Source of the DNA: Rhizobium sp. ZPR4
GTDB taxonomy: Bacteria > Pseudomonadota > Alphaproteobacteria > Rhizobiales > Rhizobiaceae
Length of the DNA stretch: 64,000 nt
Assembly (NCBI RefSeq): GCF_040215725.1
Contig: NZ_CP157969.1
Span: 1-64,000, forward strand
Reading direction: 5' to 3'
The position numbers and the translations under genes are program-made. Shown piece after piece: positions 7,328 to 15,468 of the stretch (the first letter of the stretch is position 1; every line of letters starts with the position of its first letter). The notes below the pieces were generated by a model, which was not told the origin of the DNA, searched no databases, and saw only the letters and a program-made list of their open reading frames with translations.

Positions 7328-8388
7328 CGCTATTTGCCTATGTCGGTTGCCGCACGACCCGTGAGCGAAATGCTCGCGGCGAAGGCATCAGCGTCTATGA
7401 GGTGAACGAGCATACGGCCGAATGGTCGCGAATTCAGGTTCTGGCGACGGAGGAAAATCCCTCTTTCCTGGCTTTGCACCCGGCTCTCGATCTTCTCTAT
7501 TCAGTTCACGGCGATTTCGATCTCGCAACATCCTATGGGATTTCGCCCGATGGGCGAATATCGCCGCTCGGAAAGCAGTCGACAAAGGGCCGAAACCCGG
7601 TTCATCTCGCTATCGATCCGGGTCGTCGATGGCTGGTGGTTCCCAACTACAAGACAGATAGTTTGGTGAGCTTACCCATAGCCGCAAACGGCAAACTTCT
7701 TCCCGCTGCCGATCTTTGTGAGCTTACGGGCGAGCTCGGCCCACACAAGGTGGAACAAAACTATGGTCGGCCTCATCATGCCCCATTCTCGCCATCCGGC
7801 AAGTGGATTGCGGTGCCGGAGAAGGGCAATGATCAGATCACGATAGCGAGGATCGAGGCCGCAACGGGCGGTATTGAAATCGTTCACAGAGTACCGTCGA
7901 GAGAAAACTCAGGGCCACGGCATATCGTCTTTCATCCTCGCCTCCCGACGGCCTATGTTCTAAACGAATTGGATTCAACGATCACGACCTATGATTTTGA
8001 TGACGGCGTCGGCTCACTCTCCCCTCGCGATATCATATCGTCGCTGCCAAGATGGTTTACCGGCAACAATAGGGCTTCGGAGATAGAGATCACCTCCGAT
8101 GAAAGGTTCTTGTATGCCTCAAATCGCGGTCATGATTCCATAGCCGTCTTTGGTGTCGACGAAACTGGAGAGATCAACCATTTAGATTGGACGCCATCCC
8201 AAGGAAGAACGCCCCGCTTCTTCACGATGGACCCGCTTCAGAAGCATCTTTATGTTGCCAACGAAGACAGTGACACAATCGTACGATTTAAGCGCACACA
8301 CGATGGCAGGCTCATTTCGACAGGTGATGTTGTCAAAGTCGGAAGCCCAACGACGATTGTCTTCCATGCTTCTCGTTTTGCCCCCTGA
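7324..8388 (+). CDS. Lactonase-family seven-bladed beta-propeller protein
   Basis: A 354-residue protein of the lactonase/Pgl (YbhE) family. The family includes 6-phosphogluconolactonase and fungal carboxymuconate cyclase. Repeated blade motifs are visible: FLALHPALDLLYSVH, PVHLAIDPGRRWLVVPNY, RPHHAPFSPSGKWIAVPEKG, GPRHIVFHPRLPTAYVLNE, SEIEITSDERFLYASNRG and RFFTMDPLQKHLYVANED. There is no signal peptide, so it acts in the cytosol. The start overlaps the symporter stop by four bases, implying one transcript and translational coupling. Opening of a lactone derived from the imported acid is plausible but not shown. Confidence 0.82.
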   Translation: MTLFAYVGCRTTRERNARGEGISVYEVNEHTAEWSRIQVLATEENPSFLALHPALDLLYSVHGDFDLATSYGISPDGRISPLGKQSTKGRNPVHLAIDPGRRWLVVPNYKTDSLVSLPIAANGKLLPAADLCELTGELGPHKVEQNYGRPHHAPFSPSGKWIAVPEKGNDQITIARIEAATGGIEIVHRVPSRENSGPRHIVFHPRLPTAYVLNELDSTITTYDFDDGVGSLSPRDIISSLPRWFTGNNRASEIEITSDERFLYASNRGHDSIAVFGVDETGEINHLDWTPSQGRTPRFFTMDPLQKHLYVANEDSDTIVRFKRTHDGRLISTGDVVKVGSPTTIVFHASRFAP

Positions 8389-8394
8389 TGACCG

Positions 8395-8590
8395 TCAACA
8401 TGATGGCGTCAGTGGTCCCTTGAGGATCTTTGCAACCGCTAGCGGCGTGACTTGATCGCCTGCCTCGACGAGGATGGCGCAATCCGCCCCCGTGGCAAAC
8501 GCGATGCGCAGGGTTTCCTCAGCCTTGGCCGGTCCGATGACGCGACCATGACCTACTCGGCCTTGCCGGCTTTCTTCGGGGATGCGGTTC
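8395..8590 (-). pseudogene. Fragment of electron-transfer flavoprotein beta subunit (etfB)
   Basis: Minus-strand codons in this stretch read VIGPAKAEETLRIAFATGAD and continue CAILVEAGDQVTPLAVAKILKG. This matches the EtfB segment normally reading VSIGPAQAxETLRTALAMGADRAILV...PLAVAKLL. Residues just upstream (NRIPEESRQ) resemble a shortened AIEEAVRLKE. Neither the EtfB N-terminus nor its C-terminal half is present, and no etfA lies nearby. It is therefore a remnant left between the lactonase and the aspartate-dehydrogenase-like gene, probably from a deletion or recombination event. Confidence 0.6.
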
Positions 8591-8615
8591 AGCCGTTCCC
8601 GGCTGCCATACAATG

Positions 8616-9383
8616 TCAGGCGTTGGCGAAAACATCGGCGCCGAGAATTCTCTTCAGCGATCCGATGGCGGAGGCCGGGGTATAGGAGCCGGTCACGCCG
8701 CCGAGCGACTGTGAACTCACCGAAATATCCCATTCGAGACCCTTGCCGGAAACCGCTATATGGTGCCGCATCGCTTTCGTATCAGGATCGGCGACAACGA
8801 TGCTGCGGGTACGATCAAAACCGATGCCCGCAAAGGCGACGGCGGCATGGACGTTAACGTTGCGCGGAAACCGCATGCAGGCTTCGCGGGTCGAGCCATC
8901 GAAGAGCGTTCCCCTGGCATCGGCCGGCTGACCAAGGCTCGCGCCGCTTTTCGTCGTGGTTATCACCACTTTTTCGATTTGTTCGCGGCCATCGCGCAAA
9001 CCATCGAGACCGAGAACGGCACCGTGCGGGACGAAGAAACGTCGTCCGCTCTTGCTGGCTGCCGCATGCATCGCCGCTTCCACGGCGCGATCCGCCAACG
9101 CCGAGCAACTGAAGCCGCAGAGGTCCGAACGTGCAAGGATATCCGGCCCCAGCATACTCAGAAGAGCCGGTGTCGCGGATTCGAGTACGAGGTCCGCCCT
9201 CCGGTCGAGCGCATGTTCTGCGTCATCCGTGACGAAGGCAGCCAGGGAGGCATTCTGCGCGTGCTTGTTCTTGTCGGATACGAGAATATAAGCGACCTCG
9301 ATCCCATCCAGACTGCTGATATAGTCGAACAGGCTCCTGCCGATCACGCCCGCGCCAATAATTCCTATGGTTCTATATTTCAT
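8616..9383 (-). CDS. Aspartate dehydrogenase domain-containing protein (NadX-like)
   Basis: A 255-residue NAD(P)-dependent enzyme of the L-aspartate dehydrogenase family. In that family, aspartate is oxidised to iminoaspartate or oxaloacetate, or the reverse amination occurs. The N-terminal Rossmann motif is GIIGAGVIGRSLFDYI. The C-terminal domain shows FVPHGAVLGLDGL, TTTKSGASLGQPADARGTLF and the family signature FPRNVNVHAAVAFAGIGFDR, ending with GSYTPASAIGSLKRIL. ATG 9383 is preceded by GGGGAAAC and starts exactly at the Rossmann strand; the frame is open further upstream to 9461. The next genes, a LysR regulator and a PLP aminotransferase, suggest an amino-acid metabolic unit. Confidence 0.82.
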   Translation of the reverse strand: MKYRTIGIIGAGVIGRSLFDYISSLDGIEVAYILVSDKNKHAQNASLAAFVTDDAEHALDRRADLVLESATPALLSMLGPDILARSDLCGFSCSALADRAVEAAMHAAASKSGRRFFVPHGAVLGLDGLRDGREQIEKVVITTTKSGASLGQPADARGTLFDGSTREACMRFPRNVNVHAAVAFAGIGFDRTRSIVVADPDTKAMRHHIAVSGKGLEWDISVSSQSLGGVTGSYTPASAIGSLKRILGADVFANA

Positions 9384-9639
9384 TGTTTCCCCTACATAGA
9401 TTTCTGACCCAGCGGTCTCGACATTTGCCGCAATGCCTTGGCGATTTGGGTTCAATGCCAACGCAACATTTCCGGTCTCAGCATCTCAAACAAGACATTC
9501 GCCCCCCGTCTTCCTCCGCAAGCCGGTCCCCAAAGTGGCGGTTATCCGAACACGACAGATCGGGCGCCAGACGAAAGTACTTTAGAACATCACCACCGCA
9601 TCCGCATCCGTGCTGTTGAAACCTCAACACAGCCGTCAT

Positions 9640-10509
9640 TCAAGTTTTGGAGACCCCTTCGCAGGCCTCGACAAAAGCGCGAATGGCAGCAATCCGCGGG
9701 CCGGAGTTTGCCCACAGCACACCCATATTGCGAAGTTCGCCATCTTCCATGCGATGTTTTTGCAGCCGCAGACCCTCCGGCCATGGTGGAGCCCAGTCGG
9801 GAACAAGCGCAACGCCCAGTCCGCGATTGACCAGTGCCGCAATGGCATCCAGCGCATCCAGTTCCGCCCATTCGCGCACGTTGATGGCATGACGGCGGAG
9901 ATAACGGTCGACGATCTGGCCACCCCATTGATTGCGGTCGTAACGAATAAAGGGTTGCTGCGTAAGCGCCAGGTGAAAATCGTGAATTTCCAGTTCCGCG
10001 GGCGCCAACAAGACCAAAGGTTCACGCCGGATGGTCGACCAGCCGAATGCTTTCGGAATCGGGAATTGCGGCTCGATGATGAGAGCGGCATCCAGCTCAC
10101 CGGACAAAACCGCATGGTAGAGGTTCACGGACGAACCGGGCTGAAGGAAATAGTCGATCTGCCGAAAACGCTCGCTCAGGGTCGCTGTGATCTGCGGGAT
10201 GAGGCCCGTCATGGCCGTCGCCGTCGCACCGAGGCGAAGTTGTCCGCTTGGGAGATCGCCAGCGGCTATTGCTCGCAGATCTCTCGCCGCACGCACAAGC
10301 GCCGGTCCGTGGCGTTGCACGGCAAGACCCGCGGCGGTGGGCCGGACCGTGCGTCCGACGCGAGAAACCAATGCCTGCCCGAGCTCCCCCTCCAGCGCCC
10401 TTATGCGCTGAGCGACTGCCGCCGGTGTCATATTCAGGCGCCGTGCGGCTTCGGCGACCGATCCACATTCGGCGACGATGAGGAAGCTTTCGAGGAATTT
10501 CGTGTCCAT
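9640..10509 (-). CDS. LysR-family transcriptional regulator
   Basis: A 289-residue LTTR. Residues 1-60 hold the helix-turn-helix (FLIVAECGSVAEAARRLNMT, then PAAVAQRIRALEGELG). The rest is a periplasmic-binding-type effector domain with GQLRLGATATAMTGLIP and a GLGVALVPDW signature near the end. It is transcribed divergently from the aminotransferase gene at 10620, the classic arrangement for an LTTR and its target. A perfect inverted repeat touches its start codon (10510-10528). Its likely targets are the aminotransferase and itself, and possibly the aspartate-dehydrogenase-like gene downstream on its own strand. Confidence 0.9.
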   Translation of the reverse strand: MDTKFLESFLIVAECGSVAEAARRLNMTPAAVAQRIRALEGELGQALVSRVGRTVRPTAAGLAVQRHGPALVRAARDLRAIAAGDLPSGQLRLGATATAMTGLIPQITATLSERFRQIDYFLQPGSSVNLYHAVLSGELDAALIIEPQFPIPKAFGWSTIRREPLVLLAPAELEIHDFHLALTQQPFIRYDRNQWGGQIVDRYLRRHAINVREWAELDALDAIAALVNRGLGVALVPDWAPPWPEGLRLQKHRMEDGELRNMGVLWANSGPRIAAIRAFVEACEGVSKT

Positions 10510-10528
10510 AAGATATGTTTTCTATCTT
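10510..10528. promoter_or_regulatory. Candidate LysR-type operator, AAGATA-N7-TATCTT
   Basis: Perfect 6-base arms (10510-10515 and 10523-10528) with a 7-base spacer, giving the ATA-N7-TAT form common for LTTR sites. It lies immediately before the LysR start codon in a 110-base divergent gap, placing it for autorepression and activation of the opposite gene. Confidence 0.4.
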
Positions 10529-10619
10529 CTGAAGAAACTGGCAAGCATATTTTATTGCTTTAAAACCAAGCTACCATGGCTTTCCATTGCGGCCTTCGCG
10601 CCGATGAAAGGAGTTTCAA

Positions 10620-11834
10620 TTGACTATTCAAGCTAAGTTCGAGCGCATGGGCACCGACGCCGCGCCGGGCCAGGAAGTGCGGCAGCAGGCCGAAGGTGTC
10701 GAAGCGCTGCTGCGTGGCGAACAGATCGCGGGACGTCAGGTCGATTTTTCCCATGGCGACGTCGATGCGTTTATGCCGACACCGGGTTCTTTCGAAGTCT
10801 TTACGGCTGGGGTCGAGGCTGGCGGCAAGCAGGCCTATACCGAATACCGGGGTGATCTCTCGATCCGTGAACAGCTTGCGCCTAGCCTCGCAAGCTTCAC
10901 AGGCGCCCCGATCGACGCTGCCGACGGCATGATTCTGACACCCGGCACGCAAGGCGCCCTGTTCCTTGCCGTCGCCTCCACCGTCGCGCATGGCGACAAG
11001 GTTGCAGTGGTGCAGCCGGATTATTTTGCCAACCGCAAACTGGTGGAATTCTGCGAGGGCCATATGATGCCCATCCAGATGGATTACCTGAATGCCGAGG
11101 GCCGTGCGGGTCTCGATCTCGGCCAACTTGAAGATGCTTTTGCCGCCGGTGCGAAAGTTTTCCTGTTTTCCAATCCGAACAACCCGGCCGGCGTCGTTTA
11201 TTCGCGTGAGGAGATCAAGACGATCGCGTCGCTGGCGAGCCGCTATGGTGCGACGGTCATCGTCGACCAGCTCTATTCACGGCTTCTCTATTCCGGCGTC
11301 GACTATGCGCATCTGCGCGCGGAGGCCATCGATGCGGAAAACGTGATCACCATCATGGGCCCGTCGAAGACCGAGTCGCTGAGCGGTTACCGCTTGGGCG
11401 TCGCCTTCGGCTCGAAGGCGATTATCAACAGGATGGAAAAGCTGCAGGCGATCGTATCTCTGCGCGCCGGCGGGTATAGTCAGGCGGTGTTCCGGACCTG
11501 GTTCAACGAACCGGAAGGCTGGATGGATCAGCGTGTGCGCGAACATGAGGCCATTCGCGACGACCTCCTCGGACTATTCCGCGCGAACAAGGGCATCAAG
11601 GTTCGCACTACCGAGGCAGGAAGCTATATCTTCCCGCAATTGCCGCCTCTTGCCGTCAGCGGCAAGGATTTCGTGCGTGTCCTCCGGCTACAGGCGGGCG
11701 TCATCGTAACGCCCGGCACCGAGTTCAGCCCCTTCTGCGACAGCAGTGTGCGCCTGAACTTCTCACAGGACCACGCCGCTGCGGTAGCTGCAGTCGAGCG
11801 TCTCGTCTCGCTTGTCGATCGATATCGCGCATGA
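10620..11834 (+). CDS. PLP-dependent aminotransferase, class I/II
   Basis: A 404-residue fold-type I aminotransferase. Landmarks are the substrate-side TEYRGDLSIREQLAPSLASF, the PLP-phosphate region MILTPGTQGALFLAVA, FLFSNPNNPAGVVYSREEI (Asn binding the PLP O3'), VIVDQLYSRLLYSG and the Schiff-base lysine in GPSKTESLSGYRLGVAFG. The C-terminal Arg for the substrate carboxylate is likely in SSVRLNFSQ. The start is TTG 10620 with AAGGAG at 10608-10612 at ideal spacing, so the non-ATG start is well supported. It is controlled in all likelihood by the divergent LysR gene. Substrate is unknown; an aspartate- or branched-type amino acid would fit the nearby aspartate dehydrogenase homologue. Confidence 0.88.
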   Translation: MTIQAKFERMGTDAAPGQEVRQQAEGVEALLRGEQIAGRQVDFSHGDVDAFMPTPGSFEVFTAGVEAGGKQAYTEYRGDLSIREQLAPSLASFTGAPIDAADGMILTPGTQGALFLAVASTVAHGDKVAVVQPDYFANRKLVEFCEGHMMPIQMDYLNAEGRAGLDLGQLEDAFAAGAKVFLFSNPNNPAGVVYSREEIKTIASLASRYGATVIVDQLYSRLLYSGVDYAHLRAEAIDAENVITIMGPSKTESLSGYRLGVAFGSKAIINRMEKLQAIVSLRAGGYSQAVFRTWFNEPEGWMDQRVREHEAIRDDLLGLFRANKGIKVRTTEAGSYIFPQLPPLAVSGKDFVRVLRLQAGVIVTPGTEFSPFCDSSVRLNFSQDHAAAVAAVERLVSLVDRYRA

Positions 11835-11916
11835 AACGGGCCTTCGCAATACGGCTGCCTTTGGGCTGATCCGAACGTTCCGGCGTAAAGCCGGATCGTT
11901 TCATCTCGATGAACCG

Positions 11917-12266
11917 CTACGGCAACGCGTTGCGGCAGATCAAATTGCCGGACTCATCGAATACCTGCAATTCCGCCATCCATTTTGTCGGCGCGGTTCC
12001 AACGATAACGTTGGACAGATCCTGTCGATTGCCCGCTTCGGCTGAAAACTCGCCGCCCTGGGCGTTGGAGGAGGTTCCGTCTTCAGACTGCGAGCGTATC
12101 CTGAACTGGTAGGTGCCGCGTCGGGCGCCTGACCGATGCCGGCGAAATTGCCCTGGCCGACCTGGCCAATAGCCGATACGTTTTCGCTACCGGACTGCGA
12201 GGTGATAACAACGTTACCGCCGGCGAAGGCTGCGGTCGAGATAAGCGCAAAGGCTCCCTGCTTGCG
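11917..12266 (-). pseudogene. Frameshifted curlin-like secreted protein gene
   Basis: In one minus-strand frame the DNA encodes GAFALISTAAFAGGNVVITS followed by SGSENVSAIGQVGQGNFAGI, a curlin-type N/Q/G repeat after a signal-peptide-like end. At the sequence encoding APDA the sense shifts by one base. The next frame continues GTYQFRIRSQSEDGTSSNAQ, then SNVIVGTAPTKWMAELQVFD and ESGNLICRNALP with a stop at 11917-11919. The two halves read as one small secreted protein interrupted by a single-base frameshift. No convincing start codon precedes the first half. It is therefore either a decayed gene or a local sequence error. The function would have been surface or fibre related. Confidence 0.5.
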
Positions 12267-12812
12267 GATATCGAATCGACAACACGCATCATGAGCTCCG
12301 CGCCGGAGGTCAGAATTCGATCGTGCACTTTTTAAATCGATCTTAAAAAATCGAGATGCGAAGCTAATCGATTTTAATTTGCGTATTAAAAAATTCTTGT
12401 TGTGGTGCGAAGAAAATCGCTCCTAACTGCCCACGCTATTCTGTCCGTTGTAGGAAACGCGCAATGACGATTTCATTTCCGCTTACAGACAAGCGTACTG
12501 TCGATGAGCTGCTGAAGCATCTGAACGCGCATAAGCTGTTCTGTCCTGGAAATTGCGCCATCACCGTCAAGCCCCTCGCCGTGCACGTTTCGTCGTGCCT
12601 TTCATATGCGCTCGGCACCGCTCGAACCGCCTGGTAGATCTGATTGCTCTTCCGTTGAGACTGTTTCGAGTTTGGGCATCCATAATTTGCGTTCGAATGC
12701 CGCAGCAGGCTCTGACCTCGGCGCAGATTTCCTTGTGTGCCCAGCTGCCTCGGCGTCTACCGGGCATTGTTTGAATTCCGTAACGATACCACTCCCGCAG
12801 GAGAAGACATTG
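12267..12812. other. Mostly non-coding gap before fructose-bisphosphatase, with AT-rich AATCGAT-rich stretch
   Basis: About 100 bases at 12320-12420 are markedly AT-rich and carry several AATCGAT-type repeats (for example around 12334-12341, 12350-12354 and 12366-12374). They could form a promoter or regulator-binding region. A 57-codon frame at 12464-12637 (MTISFPLTDKRTVDELL...) has no clear ribosome site and no homology that I recognise, so I do not call it a gene. Confidence 0.4.
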
Positions 12813-13775
12813 ATGATGACATTCGAAGCATATCTCGATGCTCATAAGGGAACATTGCTGAATGAGGACATGGTCGTCATCCTCAGCAATATTGCCGAAG
12901 CTACCCGGCGGATTTCGGACAAGCTCAGAAGCTCGTCATTGTCAGGCCTGACGGGCGCAACCGATGCCATCAACGTCCAGGGTGAGGCGCAGAAGCCGCT
13001 CGATATACTTTCCAACGAGATCATGCTCGAGGCATGCCGTAAATCGCCGGCAGTTGCTTTCGCGGTATCGGAAGAACTCGACGCCGAAGTGCTCATTCAT
13101 CCCGATGGCGGATATGCGATGATCTTCGACCCCCTTGATGGATCGTCCAACCTCGATGTCAACGTAACGGTCGGAACGATCTTTTCCATCATCGAGGCTA
13201 GCTCCGCGACCGAAATTCTGAAAAACGGCCGCAGTCAGCTGGCTGCGGGATACGCCGCTTACGGCCCACAAACCAATCTGGTACTTGCGATCGGAAATGG
13301 CGTACAGATTTTCACGCTCGACCAACACGGCGTCTACGTGATGACGACTGCGGATGCCAGGATCTCCCCGGAAACCAAGGAGTTTGCGATCAACGCGGCA
13401 CGCCGTCCGTCCTGGGACGACGTCATTACCGAATATGTCGACGAGTCGATCGAAACTCCGGGATATAATATGCGCTGGGTCGGTTCGATGGTTGCCGACA
13501 CACATCGCATCTTCAACCGCGGCGGAATTTTTCTCTATCCCGCCGATCGAAGCAAACCTGCTTCCGGCGGCCGCCTGCGTCTACTTTATGAGGCCAATCC
13601 GATCGGCTTTCTGGTCGAAGCTGCTGGCGGTTCCGCCATTGCCGGGAAGACCGCGATCCTCGACATCGAACCAACATCGCTCCATCAGCGGGTTCCGGTG
13701 ATTTTCGGTTCGCGCCACGAGGTCGCAAAGATCGGCCAGGCGTATTGCGTCGAGCGGACGATCGAGACGGCGTAG
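12813..13775 (+). CDS. fbp: Class I fructose-1,6-bisphosphatase
   Basis: A 320-residue Mg2+-dependent phosphatase that hydrolyses fructose-1,6-bisphosphate to fructose-6-phosphate, in gluconeogenesis or the Calvin cycle. The metal-binding motif AMIFDPLDGSSNLDVNVTVG (~100-120) is intact, preceded by AFAVSEELDAE. The sugar-phosphate region RLRLLYEANPIGFLVEAAGG is also canonical. ATG 12813 follows CAGGAGA; an in-frame ATG at 12816 is equally possible. It stands alone, not in a cbb operon, and a GC hairpin follows it. Rhizobia often rely on GlpX-type enzymes, so this may be a conditional copy for growth on organic acids. Confidence 0.93.
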   Translation: MMTFEAYLDAHKGTLLNEDMVVILSNIAEATRRISDKLRSSSLSGLTGATDAINVQGEAQKPLDILSNEIMLEACRKSPAVAFAVSEELDAEVLIHPDGGYAMIFDPLDGSSNLDVNVTVGTIFSIIEASSATEILKNGRSQLAAGYAAYGPQTNLVLAIGNGVQIFTLDQHGVYVMTTADARISPETKEFAINAARRPSWDDVITEYVDESIETPGYNMRWVGSMVADTHRIFNRGGIFLYPADRSKPASGGRLRLLYEANPIGFLVEAAGGSAIAGKTAILDIEPTSLHQRVPVIFGSRHEVAKIGQAYCVERTIETA

Positions 13776-13789
13776 CAACCAAAGAATGT

Positions 13790-13807
13790 GCGGGGACTAC
13801 TCCCCGC
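13790..13807 (+). terminator. GC-rich hairpin after fructose-bisphosphatase
   Basis: GCGGGGA (13790-13796) and TCCCCGC (13801-13807) form a perfect 7-base stem with a CTAC loop, 15 bases past the stop codon. There is no U-tract, so termination is likely but not certain. Confidence 0.5.
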
Positions 13808-13909
13808 CTGCCGCAAGAAGCCTCGATGGGCTCGCCCCAAGCTCGGGAATTGTGTATTTACGTCTGACGAAACGCCGAGACGATCGAGGCCTTATCGCGG
13901 TGTCATACG

Positions 13910-15343
13910 ATGATCGACGAAAAGAAACTTGAAGAGCGCCTGGTCGTGGTCGAAGCGGCCAAATCCTGGAGCCCACGCGTCGTCTCGCGGCTGGAGACGC
14001 TGCTGCGCTCGGGTACGGACGAGGCGCTTTATCGCATCAATCCGATTGAATTTGCCAAGGAAAAGTCGATTGCCGAGGCTGAAGGGATCGATCTTTTCCT
14101 CCATGCATGCATGGCCGGACTATTCGATATGGACTGGCTGCTTGTGTGCCCGATGTGCTCGGACGTTGTCGAGAGCTTCCGGAGCCTGCGCAAACTGCAC
14201 ACGCATTTTCATTGCCACCTCTGTCAAAGCGACTACGACGCCGCGCTGGATGACTACATCACAGTGACATTTACGGTTTCGCCCGCCGTGCGCAGCATCC
14301 GCTTTCATCAACCGGATACGCTTTCGGCCTGGGACTACGTCTTCCATTATAAACTGACGTCGGGCGGCGTCATGCCGGATGGCGTGCCGTGGAGCGAGAC
14401 TGCCAAACAGCTGGTGAGGGTGCTCACCCGCATAGAGCCGGGTTCCACAATCAATCTTGAAGTTGATGCCACTGAAGGCGCGCTCCTGGGCCAGGATTTC
14501 GAAAGCGACGCTCAATTTTTCTTCCCCGTCGAAAAGGGAGCGGGTTCGACGCAACCCCATGTGCCGGTCATGCTTGACCGCGGCAAATGCGTGGCCGCCG
14601 CGGCAAGCATCGCGCCCGGCAAGGTCATATTCGAAGTTCGTAACGCAGGTAAGCTGCCGGTGGTATTCGGCATCCTGCAGCTTCCGTCGGCGACGTTTCA
14701 GCGCGAAAGGCTTCAATTCGGGCCGTCCCTGTCCGGCAAGCGACTGCTGACGACGCAAACCTTTCGCGACTTCTTTCGCTCGGAGGTAATCAGCGCGACT
14801 GAGGGCATTGCGGTCCTCGACGTTACCCTCGTATTCACCGATCTCAAGGGCTCTACGGCGCTCTACGAGCGGATAGGCGACCTTAACGCCTATATTCAGG
14901 TGCAGCGGCACTTTCAGCATCTTCTCGACGCCACTGTTCGGCACAATGGCGCAGTTACCAAGACGATCGGCGACGCGGTAATGGCGGCGTTCTTGACTTC
15001 GGCCGATGCGGTGCAGGCAGCACTTGATATGCGCGAGGCCGTCGATCAGCTCAACCGGGACCGCCCGCAACGTGATTTCGTCCTTAAGATCGGCGTGCAT
15101 CGAGGTGCCGCGATCGCGGTCACGCTCAACGAGCGGCTCGATTATTTTGGTCAGACGGTGAACATAGCGGCGCGGGTGCAGAACCTTGCGGATGGCGACG
15201 AGATTTGCATTACGGAAGAGGTGTATCGTGCGCCGGCTGTGGCGGAAATTATTGCGCCCTACCCGCTCGCAAAAAACGAGGCGGAACTCAAGGGCGTCAG
15301 TAAGGCCATGTCGATCTATCATTTAGCCCGGATGGAATCCTAG
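13910..15343 (+). CDS. Adenylate/guanylate cyclase (class III) with N-terminal DUF5939-type region
   Basis: A 477-residue soluble nucleotide cyclase, probably making cAMP from ATP. The N-terminal ~280 residues form the DUF5939-type region and include a zinc-ribbon-like set, CPMCSD near 80 and HFHCHLCQSD near 100. The C-terminal catalytic domain starts near 300: VTLVFTDLKGSTALYERIGD supplies the first metal Asp and KTIGDAVMAAF (~350-360) the second. GVHRGAAIAVTLNERLDYFG and TVNIAARVQN supply the transition-state residues. No transmembrane segments are seen. ATG 13910 is the first plausible start. It is transcribed alone, so its input signal is not shown; the Cys-rich domain could bind metal. 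Confidence 0.88.
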   Translation: MIDEKKLEERLVVVEAAKSWSPRVVSRLETLLRSGTDEALYRINPIEFAKEKSIAEAEGIDLFLHACMAGLFDMDWLLVCPMCSDVVESFRSLRKLHTHFHCHLCQSDYDAALDDYITVTFTVSPAVRSIRFHQPDTLSAWDYVFHYKLTSGGVMPDGVPWSETAKQLVRVLTRIEPGSTINLEVDATEGALLGQDFESDAQFFFPVEKGAGSTQPHVPVMLDRGKCVAAAASIAPGKVIFEVRNAGKLPVVFGILQLPSATFQRERLQFGPSLSGKRLLTTQTFRDFFRSEVISATEGIAVLDVTLVFTDLKGSTALYERIGDLNAYIQVQRHFQHLLDATVRHNGAVTKTIGDAVMAAFLTSADAVQAALDMREAVDQLNRDRPQRDFVLKIGVHRGAAIAVTLNERLDYFGQTVNIAARVQNLADGDEICITEEVYRAPAVAEIIAPYPLAKNEAELKGVSKAMSIYHLARMES

Positions 15344-15468
15344 TCCGTCAATCGACATGCAGCCGATACACCATAAGTAATTGTTTTCGCGCAGATGATC
15401 GAGCCGCTACGCAACGCGCATTCACCTGAATCGCTCGATGTAGACGGCGGTCTGAAGTGGCTTGTTGC

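Noticed and set aside
9478..9639. A 53-codon Cys-rich frame starting immediately after the LysR stop (MTAVLRFQQHGCGCGG...)
   Set aside because: No ribosome site, no known family and no conservation visible. The position is suggestive but not enough for a gene call.
12464..12637. A 57-codon frame (MTISFPLTDKRTVDELL...) before fructose-bisphosphatase
   Set aside because: No clear ribosome site or family, and it ends in an unstructured tail; it may be a remnant.
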